A stretch of 39,399 nt of DNA from SAR324 cluster bacterium (lineage in GTDB: Bacteria; SAR324; NAC60-12): positions 1 through 39,399 of the forward strand of contig JACNJW010000047.1 in the NCBI GenBank assembly GCA_014382365.1. Reading direction: 5' to 3'. Positions 25,518-33,644 of the stretch are shown here, piece by piece (the first letter of the stretch is position 1; each line of letters begins with the position of its first letter). Position numbers and translations under genes: made by a program. The notes under the pieces were generated by a model that saw only the letters and a list, made by a program, of their open reading frames with translations, was not told where the DNA came from and ran no database searches.

Positions 25518-25550
25518 GGGAGTCCACGCGGACTCCCACTTCTTTTTTTT
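25518..25550 (+). terminator. Rho-independent terminator after the hexahaem cytochrome gene
   Basis: The 8-bp stem GGGAGTCC / GGACTCCC with loop ACGC is followed by ACTTC and eight T residues, 14 bp beyond the gene stop. It separates the two cytochrome genes into different transcripts. Confidence 0.9.
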
Positions 25551-25774
25551 GTTAAACAGAAAGATATTTCCTTCTATTTCCTTCCTAGATTTTTTTAAAA
25601 GTTCAAACTCTCTTAATATTAAACAGAATTCTGTTGCCTCTTTGGCAAAAGATTGATATAAAATTTACACTCGTTCAATTAGTTTTTAGAACAGCCAGTA
25701 AAATTGATACGTTATTAAATTTAATTTTCCGTTTTACTGCAGATTTATCATCATCTTATAATATTGGAAAAATC

Positions 25775-26407
25775 ATGAATAAATTATTTGTTGTTGGAAT
25801 TAGTTTGGCTCTCGGAATTATGACTGCTGTAAGTGCAAGTGCTGCCGGCGATGCCGCAAAAGGGAAAGCCAGTTATGCTGTTTGTCTCGCCTGCCATGGT
25901 GCAGACGGTATGGGTAACAAGGCACTGAATGCACCAAAGATTGCCGGACAGGAAATCTGGTACCTGGAACGGCAGCTGAAAAATTTCAAGGCTGGAATTC
26001 GTGGTGCAGACCCAAAGGACACATATGGTATGCAAATGAGACCCATGGCTTTAACTCTGGCCAATGACCAGGCAATAGCAGACATGGCAGCTTATTTATC
26101 CAGTTTGCCGAAAGATAAACCGACAGCAGCTACTGTCAAAGGTGACATCAGTGCAGGAAAAACAGCATACATGATTTGTCAGGCCTGTCACGGCCCTACT
26201 GCTGGCGGCAATAGAGCTTTAAACGCACCGCGTCTGGCTGGTTTACAGGATTGGTATTTAGTACGGCAGTTAAAGAACTTTAAAGCTGGTGTGCGAGGCA
26301 CTAAGTCTGGTGATACATACGGCATGCAAATGCGCCCAATGGCTATGGTTTTAGCAAATGATGAAGCCATCAACAATGTTGCAGCCTACATTGCCACTTT
26401 AAAGTAA
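25775..26407 (+). CDS. Diheme cytochrome c (c4-like)
   Basis: Start is ATG at 25775, giving a signal peptide (MNKLFVVGISLALGIMTAVSASA) and a 210-residue product, the size of classical cytochrome c4. Two CxxCH sites start at residues 37 and 135. Each domain has QMRPMA with the axial methionine and repeats the AP.(I/L)AG...WYL.RQLKNFKAG.RG block. It is clearly homologous to each pair of domains in the hexahaem protein upstream, so one probably arose from the other by duplication. It is expected to be a soluble periplasmic carrier to a cytochrome oxidase or related enzyme. The 220-bp upstream spacer after the terminator should hold its promoter. Confidence 0.93.
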   Translation: MNKLFVVGISLALGIMTAVSASAAGDAAKGKASYAVCLACHGADGMGNKALNAPKIAGQEIWYLERQLKNFKAGIRGADPKDTYGMQMRPMALTLANDQAIADMAAYLSSLPKDKPTAATVKGDISAGKTAYMICQACHGPTAGGNRALNAPRLAGLQDWYLVRQLKNFKAGVRGTKSGDTYGMQMRPMAMVLANDEAINNVAAYIATLK

Positions 26408-26427
26408 ATTGGTTTTCCTACCGCTTA

Positions 26428-26449
26428 AGGCCTCAGAAATATGGGGCCT
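26428..26449 (+). terminator. Weak hairpin after the diheme cytochrome gene
   Basis: AGGCCTC pairs with GGGGCCT (one G-T pair) around an 8-nt loop, 21 bp after the stop, but no T tract follows. It may stabilise the transcript end or be a poor terminator. Confidence 0.35.
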
Positions 26450-26521
26450 ATAAAACCATCTACAACCTTTTTCAAACTCTTTGAAAGAGTCTGAGAAATT
26501 CCAGAATCCGAGAGTGACATA

Positions 26522-27589
26522 GTGCGAATATTTTTGGAGAAGCGAGTCAACACTTCGTCCTGGGGCCGAGTTTTGGTGTTGGGCTCCGCATTGTTGTTAG
26601 TCTTAATTATAAGTTGGTTCTTTTTTTTGGTAGTTGGAATAGATCCCCAGTCAGCATATAAAATTGTTGGTGAAGAAATATTTCTGACCAAATACGGCTG
26701 GCAGGACCTGCTGGTCAAAATGACACCTTTACTGTTCACAGGACTTGCAGTTGCACTTGCTGCTCAAATGCGGCAATGGAATATTGGTGCAGAAGGTCAG
26801 TTTCACATGGGTACTTTTGCCATGACCTGGGTTGTTTTACATTTCGACGGACAACTTCCTGGCGGAGTGTTGATTGTGTTCATGATCATCATGGCCATGA
26901 TAGGCGGGGGTTTGTGGGGCAGCATTCCAGGATACTTAAAAGCAAATTTTGGAGTTAATGAAATCATCACTTCTCTGTTGCTGAATTATGTCGCAGCAGC
27001 CTGGATTGATCACTTGCTGTTTGGAGCATGGCGTGATCCAGACAGCAACAATTTTCCAATCACTAAAGAATTCTCTGAGGCCGCACAGCTTCCTGCTTTC
27101 GGCAACACATCAATACATGCCGGTCTGATAATAGCCTTCATTTTAATAGCAGTTGTAGCCTGGATTTTAATGAAAACCAAACTTGGTTTCCAAATCCGTC
27201 TAACCGGAGACAATCCCGACGCTGCCCGTTACTCAGGAGTCAGCATTAAAACTTTGACAATCCTGGTCTTTGCAGCAAGTGGAGCAATTGCTGGCCTGGC
27301 AGGCTTCAGTGAAGTATCAGGTATTCACTACCGTCTGCAGCAAAATATTTCCATCGGTTATGGTTATACCGGTATCATCGTAGCCTGGCTAGCCAGAAAT
27401 CATCCACTTGGAGTTGTACTCAGCGCATTTTTTATGTCAATTGTCTTTGTCAGCGCAGAAGTACTACAAATTGAATACGGTTTGCCAATTTCAATGGTGT
27501 ATTTGTATCAAGGTATTATTTTGTTTACAGTATTGGGTTCTGAGATTTTTACAGAATACAAACTGCGTATAACAAGATTATTGGTTTAG
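26522..27589 (+). CDS. BMP-family ABC transporter permease 1
   Basis: This 355-residue permease of the nucleoside/BMP group has about nine to ten membrane segments and the characteristic MRQWNIGAEGQFHMG motif at about 80-94 and GVNEIITSLLLNY. The GDNPDAARYSGVSI segment is the coupling loop that meets the ATPase. It begins with GTG, supported by GAGAG 8 nt upstream. It pairs with the second permease, whose gene starts 16 bp after its stop, to form a heterodimeric pore. Relatives import purine and pyrimidine nucleosides or nucleobases; the exact substrate here is not known. No ATPase gene is next to it in this window. Confidence 0.9.
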   Translation: MRIFLEKRVNTSSWGRVLVLGSALLLVLIISWFFFLVVGIDPQSAYKIVGEEIFLTKYGWQDLLVKMTPLLFTGLAVALAAQMRQWNIGAEGQFHMGTFAMTWVVLHFDGQLPGGVLIVFMIIMAMIGGGLWGSIPGYLKANFGVNEIITSLLLNYVAAAWIDHLLFGAWRDPDSNNFPITKEFSEAAQLPAFGNTSIHAGLIIAFILIAVVAWILMKTKLGFQIRLTGDNPDAARYSGVSIKTLTILVFAASGAIAGLAGFSEVSGIHYRLQQNISIGYGYTGIIVAWLARNHPLGVVLSAFFMSIVFVSAEVLQIEYGLPISMVYLYQGIILFTVLGSEIFTEYKLRITRLLV

Positions 27590-27605
27590 TAAAAACAAAA
27601 TTTAA

Positions 27606-28535
27606 ATGGACTTTTTTATACAAATATTGATTGCTGCTGTTGCCATGGGTACTCCTTTATTATTTGCTACGCTTGGTGGGGTGATAAGTGAACGTGCAGG
27701 TGTGATAAACCTTGGCATGGAGGGACTGATGCTTGTGGGAGCATTAGTAGCCTTTGTTGTTATGTTAAACAGCGGCAATTACTTCTATGCTATAGCTGCA
27801 GCGGCTATTGCATCAGGAATTGTTTCAATGATTCACGCATTTGTCTGTTTGATGCTACGGGCAAGCCAGATTGCTTCAGGACTGGCACTAACTTTCTTCG
27901 GCACAGGTTTAAGCGGTTTGTTTGGAGACAAACTGATGGGAGAAACAGTAGAGCCCCTGGCACGAATTCCAATCCCCGGACTACACTCTATCCCCATTCT
28001 AGGATCAGTTCTTTTTAATCAGGATGCACTAGTTTATTTCTCATACCTTTGTGTTGCTTTAACTTGGTGGCTGCTTTTCAGGAGTCGTTTGGGTCTTAAC
28101 ATTCGTTCAGTTGGCGAGGCTCCGGAGGTTTGTGATTCACTTGGTATTTCTGTTTTGAGTTACCGTTTTTTTGCTGTTGTCGGTGGAGGAATGCTGATTG
28201 GAGTTGGGGGTGCATATTTTCCGCTTGCATTAACTCCGTTTTGGGTAGATGGTATTACTGCAGGTAGAGGTTGGATTGCTGTGGCTCTGGTTATTTTTGC
28301 CTTTTGGGATCCACTAAAGGCTCTTGGAGGAGCATATCTCTTTGGACTAGCTCTGGCATTGGAGCTACGCCTGCAAGTATTGGGTATTGACATCTCTCCA
28401 TATTTTTTAAAGATGTTGCCTTATGTTTTAACAATCTTGGTGCTGACCTTGGTGACTATCCGTAATAACCGGCGAGGTATTCAGGTCATGCCAGCTGCAC
28501 TTGGAAAAGTCTTTTTTAGAGGAGAAAAACACTAA
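27606..28535 (+). CDS. BMP-family ABC transporter permease 2
   Basis: This 309-residue partner permease has about eight membrane segments. It carries the group motif VISERAGVINLGMEGLML at 26-43 and the coupling loop SVGEAPEVCDSLGISV. It is the short permease in YufP/YufQ- and NupP/NupQ-like systems, where two different permeases share one double ATPase. It follows permease 1 by 16 bp and precedes the binding-protein gene by 85 bp holding two hairpins. Substrate is likely a nucleoside, nucleobase or related heterocycle, by family. Confidence 0.9.
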   Translation: MDFFIQILIAAVAMGTPLLFATLGGVISERAGVINLGMEGLMLVGALVAFVVMLNSGNYFYAIAAAAIASGIVSMIHAFVCLMLRASQIASGLALTFFGTGLSGLFGDKLMGETVEPLARIPIPGLHSIPILGSVLFNQDALVYFSYLCVALTWWLLFRSRLGLNIRSVGEAPEVCDSLGISVLSYRFFAVVGGGMLIGVGGAYFPLALTPFWVDGITAGRGWIAVALVIFAFWDPLKALGGAYLFGLALALELRLQVLGIDISPYFLKMLPYVLTILVLTLVTIRNNRRGIQVMPAALGKVFFRGEKH

Positions 28536-28552
28536 ACCATAGTGCATTTCAC

Positions 28553-28600
28553 ACCGGCCCTATGCCGGTTTCTGCAACGAACCCGTTTGGGGTTCTTTTA
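28553..28600 (+). terminator. Two tandem hairpins between permease 2 and the binding protein gene
   Basis: The first hairpin is ACCGGC / GCCGGT with a 5-nt loop (28553-28569). The second is GAACCC / GGGTTC with a 5-nt loop (28579-28595), followed by TTTT. The second looks like a weak terminator. Together they may lower readthrough or protect the binding-protein mRNA, giving it different expression from the permeases. Confidence 0.5.
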
Positions 28601-28620
28601 ATCATTCTCTAGGAGATAAT

Positions 28621-29673
28621 ATGAGAAAATTAATTTCAAAATTAATTGGAGTCACCCTGACTCTGTTGTTGGTTAGTAGTTATGCCTGGGCCGGAAAACC
28701 AAGCGTTGGCTTCGTATATGTAGGCCCCGTCGGTGATGGAGGCTGGACTCATGCGCACGATTTGGGACGCAAAGCTCTGGAAACAGCCGGATACGAAACG
28801 AGTTTTGTAGAGTCTGTTCCGGAAGGTGATTCGGAGCGTGTAATCCGTAAAATGGCACGTAAACACGACATCGTGTTTACCACCAGCTTTGGTTACATGG
28901 ATCCAACCTTGAAAGTAGCAAAACAGCATCCTGACACAACCTTCCTGCACTGCTCAGGATTCAAACAAAGTAAAAACGCCGGCAACTATTTCGGACGTAT
29001 GTATCAGGCAAAATATCTTGCCGCCATCATTGCCGGAGGAATGAGCAAAACAGGACGAATCGGTATTGTCGGTTCCCAGCCTATTCCTGAAATCATCCGC
29101 CATATTAATGCCATCACCCTGGGTGCACAACAATCAAATCCAAATATCGAGGTAGAAGTGTTGTGGATCAACAGTTGGTTTGATCCTGCCAAAGAGAGTG
29201 ATGCTGCACAGGCACTCATTGATAATGGTGCAGACGTTATTGTCACTATGGCCGATTCTGCTGCAACAGTACAAACTGCCAAGAAAAATGGGGTTTTTGC
29301 AATTGGAAACGATACAGACATGGCCATTTATGGGAAAGAAGCCCATTTGACTGCAGCCGTCTGGAACTGGGATGTCTATTATATGGAAGCAGTTAAAGCA
29401 GTTGAAAACGGTTCCTGGAAACCCGGTGCAGACTGGTGGGGACTTGACACCGGAATTGTTGGCCTGACTAGTTTCCATCCGGATGTTCCACAAGCTTTGA
29501 TTGTGAAAATGAACAAAGAAAAAGGGAAAATCCTGAGTGGTGCAATGGATGTGTTTGACCATGGTTTTACTAAACGTGATGGAACACAAGTTACCAAAGC
29601 CCTGTCTGACGGCGAAATGCTCGGCATGAAATACTATGTCAAAGGCTTAATTTCCAAGGCACCTGGTAGCTGA
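28621..29673 (+). CDS. BMP-family (PF02608) substrate-binding protein
   Basis: This 350-residue periplasmic receptor has an ordinary Sec signal peptide cleaved near AWA-GK, not a lipobox. The BMP pattern GFVYVGPVGDGGWTHAHD follows at once, then TTSFGYMDP, GRMYQAKYLAAIIAGGMSKTGRIG, NSWFDPAKE and VWNWDVYYMEAVKAV. Members of this branch in proteobacteria bind nucleosides or nucleobase-like ligands. A strong AGGAGATAAT ribosome site precedes the ATG. With permeases 1 and 2 it forms an uptake system; the amidase genes just downstream suggest the ligand carries nitrogen to be released. No ATPase gene is in the cassette. Confidence 0.92.
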   Translation: MRKLISKLIGVTLTLLLVSSYAWAGKPSVGFVYVGPVGDGGWTHAHDLGRKALETAGYETSFVESVPEGDSERVIRKMARKHDIVFTTSFGYMDPTLKVAKQHPDTTFLHCSGFKQSKNAGNYFGRMYQAKYLAAIIAGGMSKTGRIGIVGSQPIPEIIRHINAITLGAQQSNPNIEVEVLWINSWFDPAKESDAAQALIDNGADVIVTMADSAATVQTAKKNGVFAIGNDTDMAIYGKEAHLTAAVWNWDVYYMEAVKAVENGSWKPGADWWGLDTGIVGLTSFHPDVPQALIVKMNKEKGKILSGAMDVFDHGFTKRDGTQVTKALSDGEMLGMKYYVKGLISKAPGS

Positions 29674-29730
29674 TCTTTATTGTTTCAATAAAGAAAAATC
29701 AATTGTCGGGTTAAGTTATAGCTTAACCCG
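29674..29730 (+). terminator. Two strong inverted repeats after the binding protein gene
   Basis: TCTTTATTG / CAATAAAGA (29674-29694, 3-nt loop) begins right after the stop codon. CGGGTTAAG / CTTAACCCG (29707-29730, 6-nt loop) follows. Neither has a T tract, so these may be transcript-stabilising hairpins or a factor-assisted end before the amidase unit. Confidence 0.5.
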
Positions 29731-29820
29731 ATAACTTACCAATAATTTATTAAAAGTTAAACTGTCTCAACAGATCTCTCCTGCAGTAAAACTTTTTCAT
29801 ACCTGTTCTCCCAGATAAAA

Positions 29821-30003
29821 ATGCAAAACCAATGGACTGCTTTTCTTAATCAAGATCCAAATGATCCAGAAGTTCAATTTGCTTTGGAATCAGTTAAAAT
29901 CCTGACTGAATCAAAGAATAACTTTTTAGCTAAGTTATCATTTGAGACTGAGCCTGCAGAATTTGGCAAAGTACTTTCCATAAATAATTCCAAAACTCAG
30001 TAG
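29821..30003 (+). CDS. AtzG-like (DUF4089/GatC-like) small amidase partner
   Basis: The 60-residue protein lies 12 bp before the amidase gene on the same strand. The end of its second helix and the tail, LSFETEPAEFGKVL, resembles the F.L..E.EPA.VF ending of AtzG-type proteins, the GatC-like partner that binds and supports AtzE-type amidases. Size and position match the known AtzG-AtzE arrangement. Similarity is short and weak, so the call leans on context. No clear ribosome site is seen before the ATG. Confidence 0.5.
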   Translation: MQNQWTAFLNQDPNDPEVQFALESVKILTESKNNFLAKLSFETEPAEFGKVLSINNSKTQ

Positions 30004-30015
30004 AAATAGAACAGC

Positions 30016-31443
30016 ATGGTGGATGAAACTTTGTCCCGGATGAGTCTTGTTCAGCTCTCCGCAGCAATTGCCGCAAGAAAGGTCTCATCGCAGGAAGTAG
30101 TGCTGAACAATATAGAACAGCTTGAAAAATCTGCTTCCTCATTAAACTGTCTGGCCCGTTTGTTTCCGGAAGAGGCTCTGAAAGCAGCAAAAATTGCTGA
30201 TAAACAGTTATTCTCCGGAAAGCCCAAAGGCCTCCTTCATGGCGTTCCGCTTCTGCATAAAGATATGTTTTACAGCAGCGGAAATATTACAGCCTGTGGT
30301 TCTAAAATATGTGCTGATTATGTTACGGATGTAACAGCAACAGCTTTGCTCAAGCTGGAACAAGCTGGAGCTCTGGACATTGGCCGGTTGAACATGGTAG
30401 AGTTTGCTTATGGACTGACCGGACACAACGAAATCACGGGTGACGTACGCAATCCCTGGAATCCGGAATATATCACTGGAGGCTCTTCCAGCGGTCCGGC
30501 TGCCGCGGTTGCGGCCTTTTTGAGTTATGGATCACTGGGCTCCGATACGGGAGGCTCAATTCGCTTTCCTGCTTCGTGCTGCGGACTTGTAGGCATGAAA
30601 CCGACTTATGGACGTGTCAGCCGGTTTGGTGCAATGCCGCTTTCATTTTCGCTGGATCATCTTGGTCCACTCACCAGAACAGTTGCTGACTGTTCTTTAC
30701 TCACAAATATTATTTCCGGCAGAGACTCAAAAGACACCACTTCTTCCACGCAGCCTGTACCGGCCTTTATATCCAAAGCTGAATCCGGGATTCGCGGTTT
30801 AAAAATAGGGGTCCCAACAAAACGCTCCGGCAACTCTGCCGGTTTTTTGGATCCCTTACATCCTGAGGTGCAGCGTGAAATGGAAAACAGTCTGGCTGTG
30901 TTTCGAGGTCTTGGGGCAAAAGTAGTAGAGATTCCTCTACCGGAGAGTTTTGAAATCAGCAATGCTATGGCTAACATTATTGGCGGTGCAGAGAGTAGCT
31001 CTGCACATGCTAATTGGCTCAAGGAACAACCTGAAAATTATGGATCACAAACTCGTGAACGCCTGCTGACCGGCCTGTTATTTTCAGCAACTGATTATCT
31101 TGATGCGCTAAAATTGCGTAAGATAGTTTTGGAGGAGTTTCTGCAGGATGTTTTTGAACAGGTGGATATTCTACACTGTCCGGTAGTTCCAATTCCTGTT
31201 CCAACTCTGGCAGAATCGGACATTAAAGCAAATCCCGGCTTTATCGAATATCTTTCTTTACTTGGCCACTTTACTCGTCCTTTTGATTATCTTGGCCTTC
31301 CGGCATTATCAGTACCTGCAGGAAAGACGGATAATGGACTGCCTACAGGCTTTCAGCTTATCGCACCACCTTTTGAAGAATCTCTTTTGTTCAGTACAGC
31401 ACTTGCTTATGAAAAAGAAAACCCCTGGTCATTTCCGGAATGA
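30016..31443 (+). CDS. Amidase signature family hydrolase (AtzE/GatA-like)
   Basis: The catalytic triad of the amidase family is complete: K82 in LLHKDMF, cis-Ser S157 in GGSSSG, and nucleophile S181 in SDTGGSIR. The spacings of 75 and 24 residues agree with the family. Length 475 is typical. The enzyme hydrolyses an amide C-N bond in the cytoplasm. Preceding AtzG-like gene and upstream BMP transporter suggest it handles an imported amide, ureide or carboxybiuret-like compound from heterocycle breakdown. Substrate cannot be fixed from sequence; a GatA role is unlikely because gatB and gatC are absent here. Confidence 0.88.
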   Translation: MVDETLSRMSLVQLSAAIAARKVSSQEVVLNNIEQLEKSASSLNCLARLFPEEALKAAKIADKQLFSGKPKGLLHGVPLLHKDMFYSSGNITACGSKICADYVTDVTATALLKLEQAGALDIGRLNMVEFAYGLTGHNEITGDVRNPWNPEYITGGSSSGPAAAVAAFLSYGSLGSDTGGSIRFPASCCGLVGMKPTYGRVSRFGAMPLSFSLDHLGPLTRTVADCSLLTNIISGRDSKDTTSSTQPVPAFISKAESGIRGLKIGVPTKRSGNSAGFLDPLHPEVQREMENSLAVFRGLGAKVVEIPLPESFEISNAMANIIGGAESSSAHANWLKEQPENYGSQTRERLLTGLLFSATDYLDALKLRKIVLEEFLQDVFEQVDILHCPVVPIPVPTLAESDIKANPGFIEYLSLLGHFTRPFDYLGLPALSVPAGKTDNGLPTGFQLIAPPFEESLLFSTALAYEKENPWSFPE

Positions 31444-31467
31444 TGAGAGCATAAAGATACCTCTCAT
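31443..31467 (+). terminator. Hairpin after the amidase gene
   Basis: ATGAGAG pairs with CTCTCAT around an 11-nt loop, starting at the last base of the amidase stop codon. It has no T tract. It could be a factor-dependent end. The rest of the 288-bp spacer up to 31732 is AT-rich and I see no gene in it. Confidence 0.35.
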
Positions 31468-31731
31468 TAAATAATTAATTAGAAAAACAGTTCAAATTAA
31501 GACCTTGACATAAAAAACATTTTCAACGAAACTTCAGAGGCATGATCAACAACTGTGAATATTGTTAATTAAACATTTTTTATTTTGTTGTACTTTTTTC
31601 TTAAAAAACTTGTAAATTTAGCAGGATATGAAATGATTTTCCTGCAGAAAAGATCTTTGCAGAGACTTGATCTCTTAGCATTCAAACAATAATCTTCAAG
31701 TTTGGTATTTATAAAATCAGGAGAGTTCCTT

Positions 31732-33618
31732 ATGAAACTTAATCTACGCAACGGGGTATTTACCCTTATACTTTCGCTACTGTCACTTCCGGCCTATGCA
31801 GGTGGAGGTGGTGGAGGCAGCAGCCTGATTGAACCACTGGGTGCAATGCTGCTGGCAGCTGCAGTTGTCGCTATAATATTGAGCTATGCTAAACAAGCCA
31901 GCTTGTTTGCTTTCATAATTATCGGTGTCATTTTCGGAGGTGTCTTTAATTTTAGAGAGATCATCAATGGCGACGTGATGACTGCTTTTGTTGACATTGG
32001 CATCACGCTTTTGCTCTTTATGGCAGGTATGGAAGTCGATATTCCTGGCTTGATAAAACGCTGGAAATTACTATTGATCAATGGTTTTGGACAAATTATT
32101 GGCCTCTTTGTAATCAGCATAGGACTGGGTGCAGCATATGTCGGCATCGACGCAAGTTATATGGAAGCCGTCGGACTGCCGGCAGCAAACTCTACCGCCG
32201 CTCTGATTTATTTTGCACTTTGCCTCACACTCTCTTCCACCATTTTGGTGATTGGCACACTCAAAAGTACTGGACAAATTGCTCAGGAACATGGTCAAGT
32301 GGCACTCGGATTGATGGTTTTGCAGGATATTGTAGCTGTGGTTGCTCTAGCAATTCTTGGCAGTCTGAATCCTGACAAAGTAGGTGGAGCTTCCCTTGGT
32401 GTTGAAGTGGGATTGATCTTCGCAAAAATGTTCGGTTTAGCAATTGTACTATATTTTGTAACCAAACATCTTCTCAATCCACTTTTCAAGTTTTTTGCAC
32501 AATCTGAAGAACTCCTCTTCATCGGAACTTTAGGCTATGGAATGGGGGTTGCTGCACTGTGTGAAGTTATTCACTTTTCATCCGGAATTGGGGCATTCTT
32601 TGCAGGAGCTACACTTGCTGCACTTCCCTATCGTCACGAAATTGAGGACAAAGTTGAACCCTTGAAAGCCTTCGGCGTCATTCTCTTTTTTATGGGTCTC
32701 GGTTTTGACATTTCAGAATTTAAACTAGAGCAGATGCTGGGTGGTTTGACAGAAGGATTTATTCTGGCGGTCCTGGTTGTGATTTTGACAATCCCTCTGA
32801 TGTTGATTCTGGGTTTTCTCAGTCGTTTGAATGCTAAACCAGCTTTTCTGATGGGTGCCATTATCAATCAAAGTTCAGAGTTTTCATTAATGCTGGCAGT
32901 ACTATGTCTACAGTATAAAATTTTTGATCCACATATATTTATTGTAGTTACTTTGGTGGTCTTGATATCATTTTTCTTTTCTGCACTGGGACATCAATTC
33001 CTTGACCAACTATACGGTGCACTTGCAAAAGTTCTCAGTTTCATGGACGGACGTTCAACTGCAGCTGCAGAATCTGGAGAGGAAGAGTTTGCTATGGAAG
33101 GACATGTGGTCATCATGGAATACAATGAGTTGGCCATTGAAATTGCAGATTTCTATGCAGAACGAGGGCAAAATGTCTTACTGCTTGATTTGGATCCACG
33201 CATCATTGATTATTTTGAAAAACAGCATGGACACAGTAATATACACGCACACTATTCAAATATGGCCGATCCAGATGTTTGGGAAGATCTGGCCTTTGAC
33301 AAAGCAAAAATTGTGATTTCCTGTATGGATGGTGGTCAAGAGGCAGAGCTGGCAATTACACGCTGGTTAAAAATTACAGCACCGGACGTTCCCTTTCTAG
33401 CAGCAACATCCTCACATGAAGAAACTTTGGAATTGTATGCAGCGGGAGCACGTTATGTGATTCAAACTGAATATTTGGCAGCTAAAGCCTTCAGAAACAT
33501 TTTTGAAGCAGAGGAAACTAAACCACCAAAAGAAGCTTTCCGTGAGGTTGGTGAAAGCCATTTGTCAGAAACACAAAAATTGCAGGTAGGGCTTGGCGAA
33601 GCTTTTGCCAATGCTTAA
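31732..33618 (+). CDS. KefB-like cation/proton antiporter (CPA2) with RCK domain, copy 1
   Basis: I chose ATG at 31732 because AGGAGAG lies just upstream; the product has 628 residues. It starts with what looks like a cleavable signal peptide ending PAYA, then six glycines. About 12 membrane helices follow. The CPA2 marks are LCLTLSSTILVIG (LSST at 167-170) and GLMVLQDIVAVV, where Q198-D199 is the ion-binding pair. A hinge rich in Ser, Ala and Glu leads to a TrkA-N/RCK domain from about 457. The nucleotide-binding glycine motif there is degenerate (IMEYNELA at 461-468). Family members exchange K+ or Na+ for H+. It is followed 26 bp later by a paralogue. Confidence 0.9.
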   Translation: MKLNLRNGVFTLILSLLSLPAYAGGGGGGSSLIEPLGAMLLAAAVVAIILSYAKQASLFAFIIIGVIFGGVFNFREIINGDVMTAFVDIGITLLLFMAGMEVDIPGLIKRWKLLLINGFGQIIGLFVISIGLGAAYVGIDASYMEAVGLPAANSTAALIYFALCLTLSSTILVIGTLKSTGQIAQEHGQVALGLMVLQDIVAVVALAILGSLNPDKVGGASLGVEVGLIFAKMFGLAIVLYFVTKHLLNPLFKFFAQSEELLFIGTLGYGMGVAALCEVIHFSSGIGAFFAGATLAALPYRHEIEDKVEPLKAFGVILFFMGLGFDISEFKLEQMLGGLTEGFILAVLVVILTIPLMLILGFLSRLNAKPAFLMGAIINQSSEFSLMLAVLCLQYKIFDPHIFIVVTLVVLISFFFSALGHQFLDQLYGALAKVLSFMDGRSTAAAESGEEEFAMEGHVVIMEYNELAIEIADFYAERGQNVLLLDLDPRIIDYFEKQHGHSNIHAHYSNMADPDVWEDLAFDKAKIVISCMDGGQEAELAITRWLKITAPDVPFLAATSSHEETLELYAAGARYVIQTEYLAAKAFRNIFEAEETKPPKEAFREVGESHLSETQKLQVGLGEAFANA

Positions 33619-33644
33619 TTCTGCAAAACATAATGAGAGGTATC

